A stretch of DNA of 64,000 nt from Ariolimax columbianus (Eukaryota > Mollusca > Gastropoda > Stylommatophora > Arionidae): positions 10,697,416 through 10,761,415 of the forward strand of contig JAVGWX010000004.1 in NCBI GenBank assembly GCA_036924085.1. The letters are read 5' to 3'. Both the position numbers and the translations under genes were made by a program. Positions 46,614 to 49,819 of this stretch are shown here, piece by piece; position 1 is the stretch's first letter, and each line of letters opens with the position of its first letter. Below the pieces are notes generated by a model that saw only the letters and a program-made list of their open reading frames with translations, did no database searches and was not told where the DNA came from.

Positions 46614-49106
46614 GCTAATCACCCTATCACTACGATGCTCCCCATCTTACTACTGAATGTAAACAGGGACATGTGTGTATGTGTGTATGTGTGTGTGTGT
46701 GTATGTGTGTATGTGTGTGTGTGTATGTGTGTGTATGTGTGTGTATATGTGTGGGTGTGTGTAATATTAATAACATATTACGCTAATTGAGTGGTACAAC
46801 GATAATTGTAATGTCCTCATTCATATTAATGAAGATAACAGCAGCGGTAGTGTGAAATCAAGTTTGATGTGCTTGTGTTAAAGTCATGGCTACCCAAACG
46901 AAACCCGGGGAGAGCAGAAAAAAACAATTGCAATTTTGCAAACATTTCGAGCAAGACTTTTAAAAGGGAGTTGTGTATATCGCTATCAACATCATCATGT
47001 GCATAGAATGTGCTACAGTGCTCCTATGCTTCACGTGGAACTGTATGCAGACAAGACAATACGATCGGTGGAAGGGGTGGCAATGATAGTGTTGACGATG
47101 TTAGTATTAGTGATGATGATAATGTGGATGGAAAGGGGGGGGGGGGGGTTCACCTGGCTCACCTGATCACAGTATAGGACCGAAGCGGATTAGAATCGAA
47201 TGTGTCTGAGGTCATATATACGGAACACATTGTATATTACTAAATAATAATTAACAAATATGTGTAGATACTATTGCACGGCATTGGGCGGAAGGGCGAT
47301 AACTCAAGTGTTGATGTATCCATAACAACAAATAACAACAGAATCTACTGTGTGTGGATTCTAGAGGCTACCGTGTCGTGTTATCAGTTGCTTCCCTTCA
47401 TTCAAAATTGGTCTTGTCCTTAACGTTCTGCCCCACTTGTGTTTGTCCGGGTCTTTCTATCAAAGATCAACAACATCAACAGCAACAAGAACAACAACAA
47501 CAGGATCTAATGTGTAATTGTTAGACATAACCAGACGATAAAACGGCAGAGCTGAAGGTTGGAGAAAACATAAAGTTGGAGAATAGACTGACTGATAGTA
47601 AAATGCAACCTATGAAATTACCAGAATAAGAAATATGGATGTAGTCAACCACAGATCTCTAGGACAAGAAATATGGATGTAGTCAACCACAGATCTCTAG
47701 GACAAGAAACATGGATGGAGACAACTACAGATCTCCAGAACAACAAACATGGATGGAGACAACCACAGATCTCCAGAACAAGAAATATGGATGGAGACAA
47801 CTACAGATCTCTATGACAAGAAACATGGATGGAGACAACCACAGATCTCTATGACAAGAAACATGGATGGAGGCTTAACCACAGATCTCTATGATAAGAA
47901 ACATGGATGGAGACAGCCACAGATCTCTATGACAAGAAACATGGATGGAGACAGCCACAGATCTCTATGACAAGAAACATGGATGGAGACAACCACAGAT
48001 CGCTATGACAAGAAACATGGATGGAGACAGCCACAGATCGCTATGACAAGAAACATGGATGGAGATCTCTATGACAAGAAAAATGGATGGAGACAGCCAC
48101 AGACAGAGAACAGAGCCAGAGACACACATAGATGATTTCCCTGAAGAAATGACAAGAACTGAAATGAATGACGCGTGACAGAAGAACGTGGTAAACATTT
48201 ATGTAAGAACTAAACCTGACATATAACTGGGAGACTGTTACAGATAAGAATGTAACTGTTGAATATTTGCAGATATTGTGGTCGTAGTTCAGCTAATAGA
48301 ATGATTTCAGTGTGTCTCTAGATTAATAACGTTCTACTTCCCCAGGTGTGTACCTGACCGTCATCCTGTTTATTGGGGTGTTTACTACTCTGATAACTGT
48401 TATTGCCCTACATCTCCATCATCATCCTAATGATACAGAAATCCCCGGATGGCTCCAGTTTTTGACCAGAAATTGCATGATACCTCTTGTCAGGTGGCGC
48501 CCTCGCAAGATCAATGAAATAAATGCCATGTCTGAAGGAACTTCGGACAGTTTCGCACCTCGCATGTACCACGTTAACAGGGTACACCCTGAAACAAGAA
48601 GCTCTTCGAATGTGTCTTACACCCGCTGTAGCTCTGATGGACAAAGCAGGGACATTCTTGCAGCCATAGAAAACCAAAAACATTTGATCGAATACATTAA
48701 TAGACAAAGAAACCAATCTAACGTAGAAGTTGAGAATAAAAAACATTTCATCCAGTACATCAGTGAGCAACGAAACAAACCTGATGTTAAAGTTAAAAAT
48801 ATAGATCATCGCCTTAACTATTCTAATGGGCAACAAAACAAACCGGATGTTCAAGCAGAAACCCAGAACGTAGACGAAACCGCTCTTGACAGACACAGCC
48901 CAAACAAAAAACACAGACTAACATGGCAGGAAGTGGCAGTCATTTTAAACGCCTTTTGTCTGAGAGTTCTTGGAGGCTTCGTGTTGGCGCTGACCGTTAT
49001 TGTTCTCCTTACCATGGCCATTGGAGGGTATGTAATTAAGCACATTTTATTTCTTGTTTCTTACTTCATTCTCTACATTGTGTCTATCGTATTTGTTTTA
49101 GAGTGA
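8266..49106 (+). CDS. nAChR-like Cys-loop receptor subunit, 8 coding exons (join described in evidence)
   Basis: Pentameric ligand-gated ion channel subunit of the plasma membrane, nicotinic acetylcholine receptor family. Coding exons: 8266-8341, 9480-9607, 12255-12299, 27840-27949, 38113-38323, 40257-40355, 44384-44606, 48346-49106; sum 1,653 nt, 550 residues. Every junction is in phase with GT-AG borders. Order: signal peptide (about 1-28), extracellular domain (about 29-230), Cys-loop C154-C168 with 13 residues between, TM1 (236-258), TM2 (266-286), TM3 (298-319), cytoplasmic loop (320-about 495), TM4 (about 503-526), extra hydrophobic segment (530-549). W80 and W85 (loop D) and W175 (loop B) are kept. 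The loop A tyrosine is replaced (VDN) and loop C has no CC pair, so an alpha role is unlikely. GEK before TM2 (263-265) argues for cation selectivity. Sequons are N99-I-T and N141-M-T. The family assignment is firm; the ligand is unknown. Exons 1 and 3 are the least certain. Confidence 0.88.
8342..9100 (+). other. Intron 1, left part: AT-rich, one C-rich tract
   Basis: No gene or element was recognised. A C-tract CCCCCAACCCCCCAACCCCC lies near 8836-8868; its complement could form a G-quadruplex. Confidence 0.5.
9100..9412 (+). mobile_element. Possible solo LTR or LTR-like promoter remnant
   Basis: A TATA box GTGTATATAAGCAGCC (about 9268) is followed 110 bp later by AATCAATAAACTG (poly(A) signal AATAAA near 9385), the spacing of a U3-R-U5 layout. 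No primer-binding site, polyprotein or convincing TG...CA ends were seen. It could instead be chance in intron 1. Confidence 0.3.
9480..9607 (+). CDS. nAChR-like gene, coding exon 2: N-terminal helix and first strand
   Basis: It encodes residues 26-68. DDESSLRIDLLRKYENTIRP matches the nAChR pattern of an acidic start, then LL..Y...RP, followed by QVTVQAMLSLLNINVL for the first beta strand. The acceptor is a tandem CAGGTAG. The second AG (exon from 9480) is the one in phase with exon 1; the first AG would shift the frame. The donor is CTT|GTAAGT and the exon ends in phase 0, as expected before the short third exon. Confidence 0.85.
9608..10225 (+). other. Intron 2, left part: nothing recognised
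   Basis: AT-rich sequence without a supported feature. Confidence 0.5.
10226..10520 (+). mobile_element. SINE-B, copy 2
   Basis: It matches the copy at 55570 through CCCTTCTACACCTCCACGCG, GGTGATCCTGGATAAC, GTCGAACTGAAAGGTGCAA and TGTAAACTACGACATAA. It ends in an A/G-rich tail. The head shows no clean A or B box. Confidence 0.8.
10690..11466 (+). mobile_element. LINE-A relative, 3' fragment (RNase H and tail domain)
   Basis: Broken frames resemble the C-terminal third of LINE-A: TGTYSNNFRAEADALKAA, then VIQWIPSHSNIEGNETAAKL (RNase H end), then EQVIIFRLRTGHNRLKGRLY and CPCGEHIMTVEHILQSC. It ends in a (GAA)n tail at 11442-11465. Stop codons and frameshifts make it dead. Confidence 0.88.
11507..11524. 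repeat. Poly(C) tract, 18 bases
   Basis: An uninterrupted run of C follows the LINE-A tail. Confidence 0.95.
11568..11905 (-). mobile_element. SINE-B, copy 3, with (GAA)n tail
   Basis: On the minus strand the head reads CCAAGTGGCGGCCTTGGAGA, the core contains GATGTGTCGGGCTGAAAGAC and AAATATCGCATTG, and the tail is a long GAA repeat (seen as CTT at 11569-11613). The head also matches 33990-34080. Confidence 0.7.
11906..12254 (+). other. Intron 2, right part: nothing recognised
   Basis: No supported feature before the exon 3 acceptor at 12253-12254. Confidence 0.5.
12255..12299 (+). CDS. nAChR-like gene, coding exon 3 (45 bp)
   Basis: The 15 codons DVPSQRLSVSGWLSF lie between CAG and GTGAGT. 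Exactly 45 bp in phase 0 is the classic size of nAChR exon 3. The residues follow the family pattern D...Q.L....WL.. and join exon 4 to give W-L-S-F-A-W, so both loop D tryptophans are kept (W80, W85). A (CT)n microsatellite begins 13 bases after the donor. The call rests on size, phase and pattern together. Confidence 0.78.
12313..12371. repeat. (CT)n microsatellite next to exon 3 donor
   Basis: A nearly pure CT run starts 13 bases after the exon 3 splice donor. Confidence 0.95.
12541..13160. repeat. 16-18 bp CCGTCACAAC minisatellite
   Basis: The first half uses CCGTCACAACCTTCTAG (17 bp). The second half (from about 12890) uses CATCCGTCACAACTCC (16 bp). Confidence 0.93.
13165..14400. repeat. 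46-50 bp minisatellite carrying TCTAATTAGA, about 24 copies
   Basis: The unit is CCTCCACAGCCATGACCAAC followed by TCTAATTAGACACC and a variable C-rich spacer ending in CAATTGT. Length differences lie mostly in the C run. It sits in intron 3. Confidence 0.95.
14401..15590 (+). other. Intron 3 stretch: no feature recognised
   Basis: AT-rich single-copy-looking sequence after a C-rich border (14400-14440). Open frames are short and match nothing I know. Confidence 0.5.
15597..16545. repeat. Polypyrimidine (TTC)n / (TTCTTG)n tract, 0.95 kb
   Basis: Almost all C and T on the + strand, built of TTC with TTG and TTCATC variants. All apparent Leu/Phe/Ser or Lys/Glu proteins here are by-products of the repeat. 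The purine strand is GAA-rich and prone to triplex structures. Confidence 0.95.
16546..17000 (+). other. Intron 3 stretch: nothing recognised
   Basis: No recognised domain, RNA or element between the TTC tract and the 21-bp array. Confidence 0.45.
17013..17530. repeat. 21-bp tandem array, about 24 copies
   Basis: The unit is ATGGACAATACAACCCAGAA C with AAA/ATA and CCC/CCA variants. Because 21 is a multiple of three and the unit lacks stops, several frames stay open, which does not imply coding. Confidence 0.96.
17545..18520 (+). other. Intron 3 stretch: nothing recognised
   Basis: No supported gene or element. Confidence 0.45.
18521..18542. repeat. Poly(G) tract, 22 bases
   Basis: An uninterrupted G run just upstream of the CR1-like LINE. 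Confidence 0.95.
19672..20290. repeat. 31-bp tandem array, about 20 copies, inside CR1 ORF2
   Basis: The unit is AAGGAAAGATATGGTAGTTG + GGGACAAGGAT. It lies where the LINE endonuclease would read G-Y-S-M-L-R-K-D then GGGVLLF, so it grew from coding sequence. 31 bp is not a multiple of three. Confidence 0.96.
21771..25795 (+). mobile_element. LINE-A, complete insertion with 13-bp target duplication
   Basis: A 4,025-bp insertion flanked by AGATTTTGCAAAG at 21758-21770 and 25796-25808. It splits the CR1-like RT motif YLDFAK|AFERVPH. It has about 90 bp of leader, one long ORF and a GAA-repeat 3' end instead of poly(A). The clean duplication and intact ORF indicate a recent insertion. Partial copies lie at 31899-32236 and 49426-49808, with diverged relatives at 10690-11466 and 52571-53299. 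Confidence 0.97.
21862..25770 (+). CDS. LINE-A polyprotein: endonuclease, reverse transcriptase, RNase H
   Basis: 1,302 codons in one frame, with no stop or frameshift. From about residue 82 there is an APE-type endonuclease: LKILQWNAEGV, IQETHL (catalytic E), GDFNSHSERWG and GSDHRPI (D-H). RT spans about 500-800: NGYRPISLLSCVGKLMER, PQQAGFRQHRSTEDQ, LWVDLEKAFDKVW, GVPQGGVLSPTLF and catalytic FADDLA. RNase H follows at about 1035-1165: AYTDGSV, NFRAEAEALRAA, LLTDALAVFKAL and WVPSHCNIQGNEEADRLA. A C-terminal zinc-knuckle-like CPCGTGKMTAEHLLQNC closes it. The domain order and repeat tail fit I/Nimbus-type elements. There is no separate gag ORF1, so the copy may be slightly 5'-truncated. It has all catalytic motifs and may be mobile. 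Confidence 0.96.
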   Translation: MHGAASLTKQCNVNRSMMAVQPIRKTHGAHPAESRQAAIVPGLTPRRGPPLTTGGHPPMCRGVKAHGYGATSIGQNLKTLKILQWNAEGVINKKLSLTHHLHEGKIDVACIQETHLNNNHKFSIRGYQTFRLDREGHKGGVLILTRNCIPSSAVSVNHTGQAEIVGVDIMAQETKLRIFNLYGPPNRDLSLSSMEVRDSNCIVVGDFNSHSERWGYSDTDSRGDEVEDWEIDANLSLINRPEDSPSFYSRTWHTTSTPDLAFSTQDIHHKIDRQVLNQLAGSDHRPIRLTIDMEVGPQETKPLPRWNYKRADWDRFAILTDGLCETINTRHSKMKPMVESLSKAIMQAATETIPRGARKNYKPYWNDELQKVEDAVTNARNMAEREKSMEANIALKAAAAKYKHTLRQTARESWKNKTESLNLDKDGNKLWKLVRAMNDETPSNKQITIKQGENLITCKKAANAFVDHYARANHIEVPADKHTDISEELKGHENINTAPEEHMMAKLTMREMEEAMRTLKKRKSPGKDGITNEMLMGLGQTAKRKLLSVLNQSWKRGIVPQAWKDAILVPVPKTGKDKTDPNGYRPISLLSCVGKLMERMINTRLMWHLEEKRILIPQQAGFRQHRSTEDQVILIAQQIEDAYQAQKHTVALWVDLEKAFDKVWKDGLRVKLRRSDVGGKMYKWINHYLKQRTARVQVQGQMSKKVTLEQGVPQGGVLSPTLFLVYINDFTENIPRRVHSSMFADDLAMWTSEKNLTIARNRMQTALTSLEEWANSWLVKINEEKTTCTIFSLSLKLQSTKLSLNGKFLQPNDNPTYMGVTFDRRMTWKSQIERNRMKARERMAIMRKLAGTSWGADEGILKKLYTGRVRPVLEYGIAAWTTAAKANFDKVNKLQNQAMRIITGGMKSTPIVELEKITKLQSMTDRRDCRAQLQSEKLRRLTDHPMHQRLNNLGNGKLKRRNFAEIAKAKMHEDPINALTTPKPITTVRKPTWRQDIFPEVVENIPGIANKNCQTEKERRDTTLSFITKSYPSMDWTHAYTDGSVTNTTQNGGAGAFLNLPNGRQITLSLATGKYTSNFRAEAEALRAAVEEMVTHSENESHIVLLTDALAVFKALKSQKNTELNDLRAALCKLCQQSAPKRVVVQWVPSHCNIQGNEEADRLAKEGARLPQTDTSMTYEESKRLIKARYMNKWETEHTGYTKNDAYYQLNRREQVVVFRLLTGHNRLRYHLFNKLKIGCTDECPCGTGKMTAEHLLQNCPTYEDQREQMWPLPVELQDKLYGSGESLRMTAAFFEKIMVTV
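26006..26086. repeat. (AT)n microsatellite inside CR1 RT motif
   Basis: About 80 bp of TA repeat sits after GVPQGSVLG-H-I-L-L-LIY, where LINEs normally read LIYINDL. The repeat therefore probably grew from the ATATATA codons of that motif. Confidence 0.95.
26095..26330 (-). mobile_element. LINE-B 3' end, copy 2
   Basis: The minus strand ends SMQRAFDAYANIII, matching the terminus of the copy at 6714 (LTQRASDA...), with an ATT/ATA-rich tail. It interrupts the CR1-like LINE. The sequence up to about 26890 has an open minus frame (AEFNVPLNLHIRIQ) that may belong to the same insertion. Confidence 0.65.
27840..27949 (+). CDS. nAChR-like gene, coding exon 4 (110 bp, loop A)
   Basis: It encodes AWYDPRLSWNPAQYGNI..., the hallmark W.D..L.W.P..YG.I, then FWRPEIIVDNS. 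The 110-bp length is the canonical size of nAChR exon 4. The acceptor follows a pyrimidine-rich CTCCCTCTCCTATTAG; the donor is TC|GTAAGT, phase 2, completed to Ser120 by exon 5. The loop A tyrosine of the usual LYN motif is replaced by Asp (VDN). Confidence 0.95.
27950..28470 (+). other. Intron 4, left part: nothing recognised
   Basis: No supported feature. The start of an antisense LINE may lie near 28470. Confidence 0.4.
28585..29337 (-). mobile_element. CR1-like LINE, copy 2, 5'-truncated
   Basis: An open frame of 217 codons (29323-28670) reads KERDLGVIIDHTGKVSEQVK, YKALVRPRLEYCVQVWSPY, ERIQKRATKMIVGFQNYSYE, LEERRIRGDLIQVYKMIRG and NAFKNKLDAHRF. It is followed by a short 3'UTR and a (TTAAG)n tail read as CTTAACTTAAC at 28586. 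It is younger than the copy at 18560, since this part is uninterrupted. It sits inside an antisense RTE-like LINE. Confidence 0.92.
30351..31045. repeat. 71-bp tandem array inside LINE RT motif, about 9-10 copies
   Basis: TAGTCTTTGTTCCAGTATTT recurs every 71 bp from 30351, with TTTTTT and CATCGAT subtypes in the centre. Read antisense, one unit encodes YKGISMLSHTGNIFWKILEQ, the RT motif usually YRGISLL..GK...KIL. It contains a smaller expansion of TTTCCAGTATGGCTAAGCAT near 30670-30740. Confidence 0.95.
31705..32294 (-). mobile_element. SINE-A (tRNA-derived), copy 1, split by a LINE-A fragment
   Basis: The minus strand starts GGGGACGGCGTGGCCTAGTG (box A TGGCCTAGTGG), then GGGTTCGATCCC (box B). 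After the 338-bp LINE-A insertion come CCCCGGGGAAGCAAAC, AAGTCGGATGCACTGGGCCG and an A-rich end. Copy 2 at 42611 shows the undisturbed structure of about 250 bp. Confidence 0.9.
31899..32236 (+). mobile_element. LINE-A 3' fragment nested in SINE-A, 12-bp target duplication
   Basis: Flanked by GAACCCAGCACC at 31887-31898 and 32237-32248. It encodes NDAYYQLNRREQVVVFRL to the stop and ends in GAA repeats. It is very close to the C-terminus of the complete LINE-A (few differences), so it is recent. The target is box B of SINE-A. Confidence 0.97.
32480..33830 (-). mobile_element. LINE RT fragment hosting the 36-bp array
   Basis: Flanks of the array read on the minus strand as TNIENIVGINDTSERKMT and NEKVEQMTYFKYLLFAI. 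This resembles the RT segment after the catalytic domain in RTE/L2-like LINEs (N..KT..M.V...E.VE....FKYLG). The identification rests on short stretches. Confidence 0.5.
32535..33775. repeat. Near-perfect 36-bp satellite-like array, 34 copies
   Basis: The unit is TCGTTGATTGTAACTGTCAT + CTTTCTCTCTGATGTG. From 32535 to 33758 the copies are identical, apart from one TTGATTG to TTTATTG change near 32935 and the last partial unit. The length is a multiple of three with no stop, so both strands hold frames of about 450 codons (12-residue repeat NDTSERKMTVTI on the minus strand). Confidence 0.98.
33835..34105 (-). mobile_element. SINE-B, copy 4, diverged
   Basis: The minus strand shows CCTCCAAGTGGCGGCCCTGG (head) and CGAAAGGCGTAGATATCACA (core), matching the copies at 11568 and 52128. 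Confidence 0.65.
34135..34385. repeat. 31-32 bp array with GTTGCACGCAAC inverted repeat, 8 copies
   Basis: The unit AGTTGCACGCAACAATAGAG + TGATGACCCGAG recurs. GTTGC-AC-GCAAC in each unit is a 5-bp inverted repeat. Confidence 0.93.
34690..34875 (+). pseudogene. pogo/Tigger-like transposase relic (N-terminal HTH)
   Basis: MDPKCGDTVKRTHNVFNLQ, then LELIKLTEWDILNSEICR, then after a frameshift RLGVPSITVRRIVKNKN. This follows the CENPB-type HTH pattern of pogo transposases (L..K..II.L.E.G......A...GVP.STVR.I.KNK). No DDE domain was recognised downstream. Confidence 0.6.
34876..35687 (+). other. Intron 4 stretch: possible rest of the pogo relic, not resolved
   Basis: Short open pieces (for example 34995-35225) without motifs I can name. 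Confidence 0.35.
35688..35881 (+). mobile_element. CR1-like LINE, copy 3, 3' end only
   Basis: SQRAVNTWNSLPQKVVEAGA-like coding, then AATTAATGCATTTAAGAATA and the 3'UTR TTCTAAACCAGTATAAA with a (TTAAG)n tail, as at 27450-27640. Confidence 0.9.
35882..36235 (+). other. Intron 4 stretch: nothing recognised
   Basis: No supported feature. Confidence 0.4.
36236..36475. repeat. (TTAG)n-rich low-complexity stretch
   Basis: Interrupted TTAG and TCAG tetranucleotide repeats. It lacks GGG, so it is not a TTAGGG telomere repeat. Confidence 0.9.
36476..38112 (+). other. Intron 4, right part: nothing recognised
   Basis: AT-rich sequence up to the exon 5 acceptor. No element or open frame with a recognisable family. 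Confidence 0.45.
38113..38323 (+). CDS. nAChR-like gene, coding exon 5 (Cys-loop and loop B)
   Basis: It encodes residues 120-190, including W144-EPPSIFETH and the Cys-loop CDVDVTFYPFDTQIC (13 residues between the cysteines, with the invariant FPFD-like YPFD). Next is VTSW, where W175 is the loop B aromatic. The acceptor is CTATCCAG. The donor ATG|GTGGGT is itself the first unit of a 1.1-kb G-rich minisatellite. The exon ends in phase 0. Confidence 0.97.
38324..39420. repeat. G-rich (GTGGGTGGGGGTGTGGGTGGGTATGA)-type minisatellite starting at the exon 5 donor
   Basis: About 1.1 kb of GTGGGTGGGGG/TGTGGG/TATGAGTG blocks. The first repeat bases GTGGGT are the splice donor of exon 5. Closely spaced G-runs on the sense strand give strong G-quadruplex potential in DNA and in the intron RNA. 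The Thr/Pro/His frames on the other strand are repeat artefacts. Confidence 0.97.
39421..39700 (+). other. Intron 5 stretch: nothing recognised
   Basis: AT-rich; no supported feature. Confidence 0.4.
39708..39790 (+). mobile_element. Possible tRNA-derived SINE head
   Basis: TAGCGCTAACGCACAGC could serve as box A, and CGGTTCGAATCCCA is a good box B 40 bases on. The body after it is not recognised. Confidence 0.4.
40257..40355 (+). CDS. nAChR-like gene, coding exon 6 (region before TM1, loop C)
   Basis: The 33 codons begin IDLVDFEQSGEWDVLGSW. GEWD is the conserved nAChR motif after the Cys-loop domain. The exon ends HSE, which joins ITFSIKL of exon 7 to restore the ..DITFtI.LrRk pattern before TM1. 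The donor GAA|GTAGGC is weak. Reading through it keeps a frame open for 49 more codons into a SINE. The loop C region (residues 203-223) has no cysteine. Confidence 0.85.
40360..40530 (-). mobile_element. tRNA-derived SINE remnant directly after exon 6
   Basis: The minus strand begins GTTGTGGCGCAGTGTACATC (box A TGGCGCAGT), and GGGTTCGAATCTATGG (box B) follows at tRNA spacing. It lies just after the exon 6 donor and accounts for the open frame reading through it. Confidence 0.5.
40531..40890 (+). other. Intron 6 stretch: nothing recognised
   Basis: No supported feature. Confidence 0.4.
40895..41637 (+). mobile_element. LINE-D 3' fragment with C2H2 finger
   Basis: KVHAAVAIPTLLYACEIWTV, LGCLRKLLNIQWQDIITDIE and LCKSQLRWTDHVVRMSD lie in one frame (40908-41222). 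Frameshifted pieces follow: KRYKVILKASLKNCDI, then CPQCDRRFLARIGLISHLRT + H, a C-x2-C-x12-H-x3-H zinc finger known at the C-terminus of several LINE families. The tail is GGACAAACAACAACAC. Broken and inactive. Confidence 0.85.
41465..41582. repeat. 36-bp triplication in the LINE-D zinc-finger codons
   Basis: AGGATTGGTTTGATCAGCCA + CCTACGAACCCACTCC occurs three times in a row. It encodes RIGLISHLRTHS, so the second half of the finger is repeated in frame. Confidence 0.97.
41637..42475 (+). mobile_element. Retroposon D, copy 2, with internal 38-bp array
   Basis: It begins TAACGTCGGGTCAGACAAAA and contains the 38-bp array. It continues with CCCACCTTCATCAGCACACT and TACCCTTTTCAGGGCGCATA, then CTCATTGTGGGCAATCAACA + ACAACAACC as an (AAC)n tail. 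The body matches 5380-5562 and 56456-56650 in reverse. Confidence 0.85.
41662..42180. repeat. 38-bp tandem array, about 13 copies
   Basis: The unit is ACATACTGATCAGACAATGG + CAGTCAGGGACGCGTAAA, with GTTATTGA and CAATTGA subtypes. An MluI-like ACGCGT lies in nearly every unit. Confidence 0.97.
42611..42872 (+). mobile_element. SINE-A (tRNA-derived), copy 2, full length
   Basis: GGGGACGGCGTGGGCTAGTG (box A) and GCTGGGTTCGATTCCCATC (box B) are followed by ACCCCGGGGAAGCAAACCC, AAGTCGGATGCACTGGGCCG, GCAGTGCAACGCCCACC and an A/C-rich tail. Total about 260 bp. Confidence 0.93.
42873..43140 (+). other. Intron 6 stretch: nothing recognised
   Basis: No supported feature. Confidence 0.4.
43150..43565 (+). 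pseudogene. mariner-like transposase relic
   Basis: Frameshifted pieces TPESIAAAIRKIAKLVKLPQ and, downstream, RQFTPELKRLVDACHELLRR then EGDRFLATVVT, followed by NETWAHHHEPETKR. This fits the mariner DDE region (..DETWVHHYEPETKR). The first catalytic Asp codon is replaced by a stop. Dead. Confidence 0.8.
43566..44383 (+). other. Intron 6, right part: short imperfect repeats, otherwise nothing
   Basis: Two diverged copies of CACTGACATTAAGCGCTGTT-like sequence near 43698-43785. The rest up to the exon 7 acceptor is unassigned. Confidence 0.45.
44384..44606 (+). CDS. nAChR-like gene, coding exon 7 (TM1, TM2)
   Basis: It encodes residues 224-297 plus one base. ITFSIKLQRKPMYYI leads into TM1 with the conserved Pro (P244). 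PAESGEKVGYSLTILLTYTV gives the TM1-TM2 loop and pore helix: E264 (-1'), K265 (0'), G267 (2'), T271 (6'), L274 (9'), V278 (13') and S285 (20'). The acceptor is CGTTTCAG and the donor CA|GTGAGT. Confidence 0.97.
44770..44970 (+). mobile_element. SINE-A, copy 3, old and diverged
   Basis: GAACACGACTCACACCCCAA, GGAAGTAAACCCATTTTA, CCTGAAGTTTGATGCAATGG + GCCG and CTCTGCCTTTGGAA line up with SINE-A. Box B is degraded. Confidence 0.65.
45107..45335. repeat. 115-bp tandem duplication
   Basis: CGTGATGGTCCA...GCATGTTGACACATTT...AAGGTAAGATCTGCTTTAGC occurs at 45107 and 45222, about 93% alike. Confidence 0.95.
45336..46130 (+). other. Intron 7 stretch: nothing recognised
   Basis: No supported feature. 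Confidence 0.4.
46140..46455. repeat. Diverged ~48-bp minisatellite, about 6 copies
   Basis: Variants of GTTAGAGACTTCATTGAGCG + ACGAGGTTTGGACTTTTTC. Confidence 0.8.
46580..46605. repeat. (GA)n microsatellite
   Basis: A pure GA run near the end of a possible tRNA-like stretch (GGGTTTGAACCCGATACC at 46552). Confidence 0.95.
46670..46762. repeat. (GT)n microsatellite
   Basis: GT/ATGT alternation over about 90 bp. Confidence 0.95.
46763..47620 (+). other. Intron 7 stretch: a G14 run, otherwise nothing
   Basis: A G run lies at 47135-47148. CAACAACAACAG-type short repeats lie near 47465-47505. Confidence 0.45.
47628..48110. repeat. 38-bp minisatellite, about 12 copies, 240 bp before exon 8
   Basis: The unit is AAGAAACATGGATGGAGACA + ACCACAGATCTCTATGAC. 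One unit near 48055-48080 is shortened. Confidence 0.95.
48346..49106 (+). CDS. nAChR-like gene, terminal exon 8 (TM3, cytoplasmic loop, TM4, stop)
   Basis: It encodes residues 298-550. TM3 is SVYLTVILFIGVFTTLITV, followed by a His-rich turn and PGWLQFL, the conserved segment after TM3. The cytoplasmic loop carries three imperfect 21-residue repeats (406-468). NKKHRLTWQEVAVIL is an MA-like amphipathic stretch before TM4 (LRVLGGFVLALTVIVLLTM). A second hydrophobic segment (530-549) runs to the TGA at 49104. No AATAAA lies in the next 300 bases on this strand; AATAAT occurs near 49195. Confidence 0.95.
48669..48857 (+). repeat. Three 63-bp coding repeats in the receptor cytoplasmic loop
   Basis: They encode residues 406-426, 427-447 and 448-468 of the nAChR-like protein with the shared pattern N.KH.I.YI..QRN..DV.V. 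Copies one and two are closest. Confidence 0.9.
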
Positions 49107-49425
49107 ACATTCAAAGTAAAAGATCCATTATGAAACTATTTATCCTATATTGTGCCTAGAACGCAGAATTGTTATGGTTGTTTTATTTATTAATAATAAT
49201 TTTGTGTTCCAAAACATTTAGACATTTTACTGAGTCACAGTGTGGATTATTGCAAGTCGTAGAATGACGGTTACAGGTGGTTGTGGGAAAAACAAATTGC
49301 TGCAGAAACCCCCACGGCATAAACACGTCAAGTGAATTAGCACAGGCTTTCTGCAAGGCGTCAACAACATTTGGGCTCTAATCTTCGAAAGCAGCGATCC
49401 GGCAAAGGAGAGTGCCAAGATGGAT
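49107..49425 (+). other. Presumed 3' UTR and flank of the nAChR-like gene
   Basis: AT-rich. AATAAT near 49195 is the only weak poly(A)-like signal before a LINE-A fragment; AATAAA occurs at 49838, beyond it. Confidence 0.4.
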
Positions 49426-49808
49426 TTCTTCTTCTTCTTCTTCTTACGCTATCAGACGTCGACCTTTATTTTATCGAAAAAAACAGCGGTCATCCTGAGG
49501 CTGTCGACACTGCCATAGAGCGTGTCTAGTGTTGCCACTGGTGATGGCCACATCTGCTCTCTCTGATCCTCGTAAGTCGGGCAGTTTTACAGCAAATGTT
49601 CAGCGGTCATTTTCCCTGTACCACACGATCATTCGTCAGTGCCACCTATCTTCAATTTGTTGAATAGGTGGCACCTCAGTCTATTGGGGCCAGTGCGAAG
49701 TCTGAAGACCACGACCTGCTCTCTTCTGTTCAACTGGTAATAGGCATCGTTTTTGGTGTAGCCAGTATGTTATGTTTCCCATTTGGTCATGTATCTAGCT
49801 CTAATAAG
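49426..49808 (-). mobile_element. LINE-A 3' fragment, antisense
   Basis: The minus strand encodes the LINE-A end (AYYQLNRREQVVVFRLRTGP, CHLFNKLKIGGTDE, MTAEHLL) and a GAA tail, seen as TTC at 49426. It is flanked by CCAAGATGGAT (49415-49425) and CCAATATGGAT (49809-49819), an 11-bp duplication with one mismatch. Confidence 0.92.
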
Positions 49809-49819
49809 CCAATATGGAT

